This document shows, in pieces, positions 6,559 through 10,244 of a DNA stretch of 10,244 bases (within the stretch, counting starts at the first letter, position 1; each line of letters starts with the position of its first letter). Position numbers and translations under genes: made by a program. The stretch covers positions 1 through 10,244 of the forward strand of contig JAMJFV010000062.1 of NCBI GenBank assembly GCA_023544495.1, given 5' to 3'. The notes beneath the pieces are model-generated. The model saw nothing but the letters and a program-made list of their open reading frames with translations. It had not been told where the DNA came from and ran no database searches. This DNA is from ANME-2 cluster archaeon (GTDB lineage: Archaea > Halobacteriota > Methanosarcinia > Methanosarcinales > Methanocomedenaceae).

Positions 6559-7566
6559 TCAGCCTTGCCACCAGGTTACAGGTGTATCGTCAGGTCTGTA
6601 ATTCGGCATGGCATAGGATTCCTTGATGGATATGAAAGTATTTTGCCGGTACATGAGCAGACCCAGGTATGCGATCATGCTGCCGTTGTCTCCCATGAAT
6701 CGGCGCTCAGGCACATGGAACCGGATACCACGCTCGTTGCACATGATATCGAGCATCTCCTGCAAACGTTGATTGGCACCCACGCCGCCGCCAAGCAGTA
6801 CCTCGTCCTTGCCTGTGTGCGCTACGGCCCGTTCGGTCACCTCTACAAGCATGGCGAATGCGTTCTCCTGCAGGGAAAAACAAACATCTTCCAGCAGGGA
6901 TGTCTGCAGGGCAACGGACGCTGCTGTGGACAGGCCGGAAAAGGAGAAGTCCATACCTTTGACAATGTACGGCAGGGGAACATACGAAGTAGCTGATCTA
7001 GCCAGTTCTTCTATCTTTGGCCCGCCGGGATGTTGAAGTCCCGCGCCCCTGGCAAATTTATCAAAGGCGTTTCCAATGCCGATATCCAGGGTCTCCCCGA
7101 ATACCCGGTATCGCTCTTTCCGGTATGCCAGTACCTGGGAATTCGCCCCGCTTACGTATAACACCACCGGATCCATTGCATCGGTTTTCCAGCGTCCGAC
7201 CTCGATGTGGGCTATACAGTGGTTAACGCCTATGAGGGGAACATTAAGCGATAGGGACAGTGCCCTTGCAGCAGTGGCTACGGTGCGCAGGCATGGTCCC
7301 AGTCCCGGACCCTGGGAGAAGGCGATGGCATCTATATCAGATGTTGTGAGCCCTCTGTCATGTGCATCTGATAGAATCTTTGTGATAACCGGTCCCAGAT
7401 GGTCTGCATGGTGCTGGGATGCTTCTCTTGGATGGATACCCCCGACGGGAGGTTTATAGGTAGCAGTGGATTCGACTATTACATCATTCTCGTCCACAAT
7501 GGCGGCACTCAGGTTCCAGGCCGTGCCTTCGATTCCAAGAATAATTGGTCCTGAGTTGCTTACCAA
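6559..7566 (-). CDS. kae1: tRNA N6-adenosine threonylcarbamoyltransferase Kae1 (KEOPS subunit)
   Basis: Kae1 transfers the threonylcarbamoyl group to A37 of ANN-decoding tRNAs, making t6A within the KEOPS complex. The 335 residues show the ASKHA-fold start ILGIEGTAWNLSAAIVD, HPREASQHHA (45-54), the metal-binding HxxxH in NHCIAH (His116, His120), SGANSQVLAY, the glycine-rich LLGGGVGANQRL (257-268) and MGDNGSM with the third metal ligand Asp293. It ends at TWWQG without the Bud32 kinase that is fused to Kae1 in many methanogens, and no bud32 follows. The start is TTG: no ATG is suitable, and GAGGT at 7573-7577 sits 6 bases upstream of TTG at 7566. A TATA box lies just upstream, so this is the first gene of kae1-rfcL-tmk. 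Confidence 0.95.
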   Translation of the reverse strand: MVSNSGPIILGIEGTAWNLSAAIVDENDVIVESTATYKPPVGGIHPREASQHHADHLGPVITKILSDAHDRGLTTSDIDAIAFSQGPGLGPCLRTVATAARALSLSLNVPLIGVNHCIAHIEVGRWKTDAMDPVVLYVSGANSQVLAYRKERYRVFGETLDIGIGNAFDKFARGAGLQHPGGPKIEELARSATSYVPLPYIVKGMDFSFSGLSTAASVALQTSLLEDVCFSLQENAFAMLVEVTERAVAHTGKDEVLLGGGVGANQRLQEMLDIMCNERGIRFHVPERRFMGDNGSMIAYLGLLMYRQNTFISIKESYAMPNYRPDDTPVTWWQG

Positions 7567-7572
7567 AAGTCT

Positions 7573-7577
7573 ACCTC
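7573..7577 (-). promoter_or_regulatory. Shine-Dalgarno site that fixes the TTG start of kae1
   Basis: Read on the minus strand this is GAGGT, 6 bases before TTG at 7566. The codons following that TTG lead directly into the conserved Kae1 N-terminus, so the site supports a non-ATG start. Confidence 0.7.
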
Positions 7578-7614
7578 TAAAATATACTATCCGCTAAAAC
7601 AGTATTCAAAACCC

Positions 7615-7626
7615 TTAAATATTTAG
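7615..7626 (-). promoter_or_regulatory. Candidate TATA box for the kae1-rfcL-tmk operon
   Basis: On the minus strand this reads CTAAATATTTAA, an AT-rich element centred about 54 bases before the kae1 start codon. A transcription start about 25 bases downstream would give a leader of roughly 25-30 bases with the GAGGT ribosome-binding site. It lies in the 69-bp gap after the minus-strand Roadblock gene. A weak AACCC/GGGTT inverted repeat with an 18-base loop surrounds it and could partly terminate transcription from that gene. Confidence 0.5.
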
Positions 7627-7635
7627 TTTCAGGGG

Positions 7636-8004
7636 TTATATTATCCCACGGACTTTCTCAGCGGCCTTGTCCAGTTCTATCATGATAGGATCAAGTCCCG
7701 CATTCGTTCCTGTAAGTACGGCTACAATCGCTTTCGGACCTGCACGCACAGCTATGAGCCTCTCATCTGGATAGTCGATGACCACATGTTTCGTATAATT
7801 ATTGCCCACTTTTGCAGAGGCTGCATCTGCAGTCTTCAACATCGCTGCCGATGTCAATGCAAATAATTCAAGCCTGGATTCGGCTGGTCTACTGAGGATA
7901 TAACCATCCTGGCTGGCAACAAGTGATTTCTTTACCCCATTGAGGTTAGCCAGGTCTTTTTGTACCTGCTGGAACATTAAGTCCATTTTCATATTTAGTG
8001 ACAT
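7636..8004 (-). CDS. Roadblock/LC7 domain protein
   Basis: This is a single-domain Roadblock/LC7 (MglB-like) protein of 122 residues. Family members dimerise and regulate or scaffold small Ras-like GTPases; the GTPase is not in the window. The pattern is typical. An N-terminal helix (about 8-20) is followed by GVKKSLVASQDGYILSRP (23-40), a central helix rich in Ala (about 47-64), two strands including KHVVIDYPDERLIAVRAG and AIVAVLTGTNAGL, and a C-terminal amphipathic helix. Three Met codons occur in the first seven codons and none has a clear Shine-Dalgarno sequence. An AT-rich TATA-like element centred about 24 bases upstream suggests a leaderless or nearly leaderless message starting at the first ATG. 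It diverges from two further Roadblock-like genes across a 350-base control region. Confidence 0.85.
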   Translation of the reverse strand: MSLNMKMDLMFQQVQKDLANLNGVKKSLVASQDGYILSRPAESRLELFALTSAAMLKTADAASAKVGNNYTKHVVIDYPDERLIAVRAGPKAIVAVLTGTNAGLDPIMIELDKAAEKVRGII

Positions 8005-8020
8005 ATTTGTCAGATTTTTT

Positions 8021-8034
8021 AATTAATAAATTGA
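8021..8034 (-). promoter_or_regulatory. Candidate TATA box for the minus-strand Roadblock gene
   Basis: On the minus strand this reads CAATTTATTAATT, with the TTTATTAA core centred about 24 bases before the ATG at 8004. That spacing would start transcription at or next to the start codon. This fits the absence of a ribosome-binding site. Confidence 0.45.
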
Positions 8035-8036
8035 AT

Positions 8037-8061
8037 GGATATCTTGTATAAAAAGATATCC
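8037..8061. promoter_or_regulatory. Perfect 9-bp inverted repeat, candidate operator
   Basis: GGATATCTT (8037-8045) and AAGATATCC (8053-8061) are exact inverted copies separated by the 7 bases GTATAAA. The repeat sits directly upstream of the TATA-like element of the minus-strand Roadblock gene. That is a natural place for a dimeric regulator. No T-tract follows on either strand, which argues against a terminator. Confidence 0.5.
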
Positions 8062-8071
8062 CTTGTTTCCT

Positions 8072-8106
8072 TGTTTGTGGGAGATATATAATCACTGTTT
8101 GTGGGA
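8072..8106 (+). repeat. Direct repeat TGTTTGTGGGA, two copies 24 bp apart
   Basis: Identical 11-mers occupy 8072-8082 and 8096-8106. The TATA-like GATATATAATC (8083-8093) lies between them. The spacing is a little over two helical turns. They could be paired protein-binding sites in the divergent control region or a small duplication. Confidence 0.6.
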
Positions 8107-8122
8107 CACTGTTACAATTCGT

Positions 8123-8228
8123 GTTGGTGAGTATAAGAAAACCGCAGATAAACACAGATGAACGCAGATTTTCAGGCAGCGTATCCGCGGTTATCTGCGT
8201 TCATCCGTGGTTAGTTGATTATACCAAC
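8123..8228. repeat. Palindromic intergenic element built from 10-bp units
   Basis: The left arm is three contiguous 10-mers: AACCGCAGAT (8140-8149), AAACACAGAT (8150-8159) and GAACGCAGAT (8160-8169). After a 13-base centre come three 10-mers in inverted orientation: ATCCGCGGTT (8183-8192), ATCTGCGTTC (8193-8202) and ATCCGTGGTT (8203-8212). The arms pair at 23 of 30 positions, several others being G-U in RNA. An outer stem, GTTGG (8123-8127) with CCAAC (8224-8228) plus TATAA with TTATA, extends it across about 106 bp. Interspersed CGCAGAT-type repeats of this style are, from memory, scattered through many archaeal and bacterial genomes. Here it separates the divergent Roadblock genes. Confidence 0.85.
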
Positions 8229-8252
8229 ATATAATGTAACGGTCTCAATTCA

Positions 8253-8266
8253 CCGAAATATATAAG
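8253..8266 (+). promoter_or_regulatory. BRE/TATA promoter of the Roadblock operon
   Basis: CCGAAA followed by TATATAAG is a textbook archaeal BRE plus TATA arrangement. A start about 25 bases downstream (near 8288) would give a leader of about 70 bases. A second TATA-like word, TTATAAATA at 8289-8297, could drive a start nearer the gene. The two flank an 8-bp inverted repeat. Confidence 0.65.
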
Positions 8267-8291
8267 TAAGATTAAAAAATAAATAATCTTA
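8267..8291. promoter_or_regulatory. Inverted repeat at the Roadblock operon promoter, candidate operator
   Basis: TAAGATTA (8267-8274) and TAATCTTA (8284-8291) are exact inverted copies around 9 AT-rich bases. The repeat begins one base after the TATA box and covers the predicted transcription start. A protein bound here would block transcription. Because the region is very AT-rich, a chance palindrome is possible. Confidence 0.45.
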
Positions 8292-8357
8292 TAAATATTT
8301 TAACAAATAAAATGTAGGGACGGGAGAACGAAAAAACGTTAAACGTGAGGTTTGTTG

Positions 8358-8684
8358 ATGGATACTAAAACAATTATAGACAGCTTGACCGGAATTCAGG
8401 GAGTAAAGAGCATATCCATCATGAAAAGTGATGGGACTGTACTTGATTCTCATAAAATTTTGGACGCAGATAATTCAATAATAGGCTTTTCAGGGATAAC
8501 AATTAACGAAGCCACAAATATGTTCACCTTAGGCAACGCCCGGAGGTCAGTCATTCGGGGGCCTGGATATAAGATACTGATTATCATTGAACATGACTAT
8601 TACCTTGGTGTCATCATGGTTGAGGATGCGGATGAAGACCTGGTCGATAAAAAGATCGATGGCCTGGTATCGACAATGAGATGA
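8358..8684 (+). CDS. Small Roadblock/LC7-like protein
   Basis: The 108-residue product follows the Roadblock/LC7 pattern. A short N-terminal helix leads to GVKSISIMKSDGTVLDSH (14-31), then a central helix (about 39-59), a strand pair around RSVIRGPGYKILIIIEHDYYLGVIMVE (63-89), and an acidic C-terminal helix. The match is weaker than for the minus-strand neighbour, so this is a fold-level call. The start is ATG at 8358, not the upstream in-frame TTG codons at 8352 and 8355. GAGG at 8347-8350 is 7 bases before this ATG, and the TTGs are too close to it. The next gene begins 4 bases after the stop, so the two proteins are probably made together and could form a heterodimer, as Roadblock proteins often do. 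It is the first gene behind the BRE/TATA promoter at 8253-8266. Confidence 0.8.
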   Translation: MDTKTIIDSLTGIQGVKSISIMKSDGTVLDSHKILDADNSIIGFSGITINEATNMFTLGNARRSVIRGPGYKILIIIEHDYYLGVIMVEDADEDLVDKKIDGLVSTMR

Positions 8685-8688
8685 TGAT

Positions 8689-9480
8689 ATGACTACTATT
8701 TTTGAAGATATCAGGAATACTGTTGAAGGTGTTGTTGGTTCATATTTGATGGACATGAATGGTGAGATAATAGCCCATGACGTCCCCAAGCTTTTTGAAA
8801 ATGAATTGTTCCAGTCCTCCAGTGGCCTGTTCCAGTTAATTGACATTTTCAGGTCCAGAATTCCCATAAATAGTCTGGAAATCAAGGCCGATGAGGGATT
8901 TATTCAATTGGTTGTCAATAAAAGGTATATTTTGGGAACTTTTGCGTCCAGGCATGCAGACGAATCACTATTGAACCTGGTTATGAAAAAAGCTATCACG
9001 ACAATCAAACCTGAAGATCTGGCTGATCTGAAGAAAGAAACACAGGGAACTGAAAATCCAGCAGCAACCACTTCAGATCCTACATCGGCACCGGTCCAGG
9101 AAGCACAACATACCTCAGCACAGCCTGCCTCAGTACAGGGAGTTCCACCCGATCCAGCGCATGAAGTTTCTTCTTCCTCTGCCCCATCTGGAGTTGTTTC
9201 CATTGTACACCCTGAAACAGGAGAAATGCCTGATGAAGTAAGGGTAGCTTTGTACCAGGCTGTTAAGGGAAAGGTAAGGATAATGTACGGTGATAAACGG
9301 GCCGAGGCCATAATCGCCGAGGCCTTTCAACAGGTCGGAGCAAACCGGGATTCTCGGAATGCCCAGGAGTTAAAATCGGTTTTTGACATCCTGGCATGCG
9401 GAATAATGGCAAAAATGATGGGTGAACCAAAAGCTAGGAAATTCTTAGATGACCTTTATGATGAGCATGGACTGAAATAA
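8689..9480 (+). CDS. Roadblock-like domain fused through a low-complexity linker to a novel C-terminal domain
   Basis: The 263 residues split into three parts. Residues 1-107 look Roadblock-like: an N-terminal helix, VVGSYLMDMNGEIIAHD (15-31), a central helix (about 36-55), two strands (about 62-87) and a C-terminal helix (about 90-105). Residues 117-168 are a disordered-looking linker dominated by Ala, Ser, Thr, Pro and Gln. Residues 176-263 are a compact, mainly helical domain beginning PDEVRVALYQAVKGKVRIMYGD and ending FLDDLYDEHGLK, which I do not recognise. There is no signal peptide or membrane segment, so the protein is cytoplasmic. It starts 4 bases after the preceding small Roadblock gene, and the following membrane-protein gene starts 15 bases after its stop. 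The linker suggests the Roadblock part docks on one partner while the C-terminal domain reaches another. Confidence 0.85.
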   Translation: MTTIFEDIRNTVEGVVGSYLMDMNGEIIAHDVPKLFENELFQSSSGLFQLIDIFRSRIPINSLEIKADEGFIQLVVNKRYILGTFASRHADESLLNLVMKKAITTIKPEDLADLKKETQGTENPAATTSDPTSAPVQEAQHTSAQPASVQGVPPDPAHEVSSSSAPSGVVSIVHPETGEMPDEVRVALYQAVKGKVRIMYGDKRAEAIIAEAFQQVGANRDSRNAQELKSVFDILACGIMAKMMGEPKARKFLDDLYDEHGLK

Positions 9481-9495
9481 CCAGGTGAGAAAAAA

Positions 9496-9880
9496 ATGGA
9501 ATCGGTACGTAAACATTCAAAAGAAATATTCTATGGTGGCACAGTATGTATAGTATTGCTGTTCATAGTGCTTGGATACATTTTTCCGGCAAACGATAGC
9601 GGTATTGCAGCCCACAATACACTATCGATGGATAGCGATCAGGGAATGTATACGAACTGGTTCACCTAGGTATGCCACTGCCGGTGCTTCTTATTTCTGG
9701 ATGTTCCTTTCCGTATTTGCCGGTTCAATAGCAATATATGCAGTTGCAGACTTTGCAAAGGTCACGATTCTAAAAGACTATGCCGTGTCCCTTCAGGCAA
9801 TCATGGATGTGGGTCTGGTAAGTGCAGCAGCATACGCCTTTGTCTCAGCTGCTTTTTATCATTATCAGGAAGATGTTTGA
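9496..9880 (+). pseudogene. Small membrane protein gene interrupted by an apparent +1 frameshift
   Basis: I do not recognise the family. The frame from ATG 9496 has a good ribosome-binding site (AGGTGA, 9483-9488). It encodes 57 residues: a basic N-terminus, one membrane helix (about 13-30, ending GYIFP) and a polar loop ending NWFT, then TAG at 9667-9669. From about 9671 a convincing membrane-protein sequence continues in the +1 frame to TGA at 9878-9880. It has two helices, around YFWMFLSVFAGSIAIYAVA and MDVGLVSAAAYAFVSAAFY. That second part has no start codon with a ribosome-binding site; its first Met is at 9701, inside the helix. Removing one base near CCTAGG would give a single protein of about 128 residues with three helices. 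Sequencing error, mutation and programmed frameshifting are all possible. It is the third gene of the Roadblock operon. Confidence 0.7.
9594..9627 (+). repeat. Hairpin-forming inverted repeat inside the interrupted gene
   Basis: CGATAG (9594-9599) pairs with CTATCG (9622-9627), and GTATTG (9602-9607) with CAATAC (9615-9620), around a 7-base loop. A small CG/A internal loop separates the two stems. GATAGCG recurs at 9631-9637. The structure lies about 40 bases before the in-frame TAG, so it may mark a local rearrangement. It is upstream of the shift site, where stimulators of +1 frameshifting are not usually found. Confidence 0.6.
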
Positions 9881-9922
9881 AGAACTTGGCAAATGAACAG
9901 GATTCAGCAATAACACGTAAAT

Positions 9923-9953
9923 AAGGGTCTCACGCCCTTTGTTCTCTTTTTTT
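9923..9953 (+). terminator. Terminator of the Roadblock operon
   Basis: AAGGG (9923-9927) and CCCTT (9935-9939) form a hairpin with a 7-base loop. A pyrimidine-rich stretch ending in seven T (9947-9953) follows. It sits 43 bases after the end of the interrupted membrane-protein gene, before the convergent glycosyltransferase gene. The T-tract is on the plus strand only, so it serves this operon. Confidence 0.7.
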
Positions 9954-9978
9954 AAATGAATTCAGGTGTAAATTGAGA

Positions 9979-10244
9979 TTATTCTTTGTATTTCCTCAAA
10001 GTCCTCATGGTCTCTTTATGGAGGGATACTATCAGGTCACCCATCATGGCAAATATGAACATCTGTAACCCGCTCATAATGATAAGAGTGGTCAACAATG
10101 CCAGAAGGATATGATTTATATTGGCAAGCCATTCATTTACCACGTAGATCCCCATTATCAATCCGATAAACACAGTTACTCCGCCCATCACACTGAAATA
10201 AAATAAAGGGTTGTTTATCTTTGCCATATTGAATATCGTCCTCC
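9979..10244 (-). CDS. C-terminal membrane part of a GT2 glycosyltransferase (polyprenol-phosphate sugar synthase-like), truncated by window edge
   Basis: The reading frame stays open to the window end (RTIFN precedes the Met at 10227), so this is the C-terminal end of a longer protein and not an 82-residue gene. The visible part has NNPLFYFSVMGG followed by two membrane helices (about residues 11-30 and 39-62 counting from that Met). It ends with the family-typical GLQMFIFAMMGDLIVSLHKET and a basic tail RTLRKYKE. Archaeal dolichyl-phosphate-mannose/glucose synthase-like GT2 enzymes end this way, the helices holding a cytoplasmic catalytic domain at the membrane where a nucleotide sugar is transferred to a polyprenol phosphate. 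The catalytic domain is outside the window, so the sugar and exact role cannot be judged. It converges on the Roadblock operon. Confidence 0.75.
   Translation of the reverse strand, partial: RTIFNMAKINNPLFYFSVMGGVTVFIGLIMGIYVVNEWLANINHILLALLTTLIIMSGLQMFIFAMMGDLIVSLHKETMRTLRKYKE

Noticed and set aside
8352..8684. TTG codons at 8352 and 8355 as starts of the small Roadblock gene
   Set aside because: They lie 1-4 bases after the GAGG ribosome-binding site, whereas ATG 8358 is at the proper 7-base distance.
9667..9921. Pyrrolysine (TAG) read-through of the 9496 frame, which stays open to about 9921
   Set aside because: The continuation in that frame is an unnatural cysteine-rich sequence, whereas the +1 frame gives coherent membrane helices. 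A frameshift explains the data better.
9979..10227. A complete 82-residue two-helix membrane protein
   Set aside because: The frame continues past the window end, and the sequence matches the C-terminal end of GT2 polyprenol-phosphate sugar synthase-like enzymes, so it is a fragment of a larger gene.

Overview
The window looks like chromosomal DNA of a euryarchaeon, most likely from the methanogen or anaerobic methane-oxidiser side (Methanosarcinia or ANME-type). This is an inference. It rests on an archaeal clamp-loader large subunit with a C-terminal PCNA-binding motif, an archaeal Kae1, an archaeal TrmI-type tRNA methyltransferase, archaeal BRE/TATA-like promoters, and a multihaem cytochrome with at least 15 haem sites. 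That haem density is typical of ANME and related cytochrome-rich archaea and uncommon in ordinary methanogens. No rRNA or species-level marker is present.

Layout. (1) 3-1001, plus strand: the 3' part of a multihaem cytochrome c, built of repeated four-haem modules and followed by a hairpin/T-tract terminator. (2) 1122-3915, plus strand: a tight three-gene run of a small two-helix membrane protein of unknown role, cofactor-independent phosphoglycerate mutase (gpmI), and the tRNA m1A methyltransferase trmI. (3) 3916-4425: a gene-free 510-base convergent region. It holds a strongly structured RNA-like element (about 4046-4312), possibly a remnant of a group II intron, then six uninterrupted copies of a 16-bp repeat ending 7 bp from the tmk stop codon. 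(4) 4426-7566, minus strand: kae1 - rfcL - tmk, an operon joining tRNA t6A synthesis with DNA replication and dTTP supply. It has its own promoter and a TTG start for kae1. (5) 7636-9880: a Roadblock/LC7-like cluster. One gene on the minus strand and two on the plus strand diverge from a 350-base control region. The second plus-strand gene carries a Pro/Ser/Thr/Ala-rich linker and an extra C-terminal domain. It is followed by a small membrane protein whose reading frame is broken by an apparent +1 shift, and then a terminator. (6) 9979 to the window end, minus strand: the C-terminal membrane part of a polyprenol-phosphate sugar synthase-like GT2 glycosyltransferase.

The most unusual material is non-coding or poorly characterised: the structured RNA with its adjoining 16-bp array, the intergenic palindrome built from 10-bp units between the divergent Roadblock genes, and the Roadblock operon with its interrupted membrane protein. 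Roadblock/LC7 proteins normally regulate or scaffold small Ras-like GTPases. No GTPase gene lies in the window, so the partner must be elsewhere.
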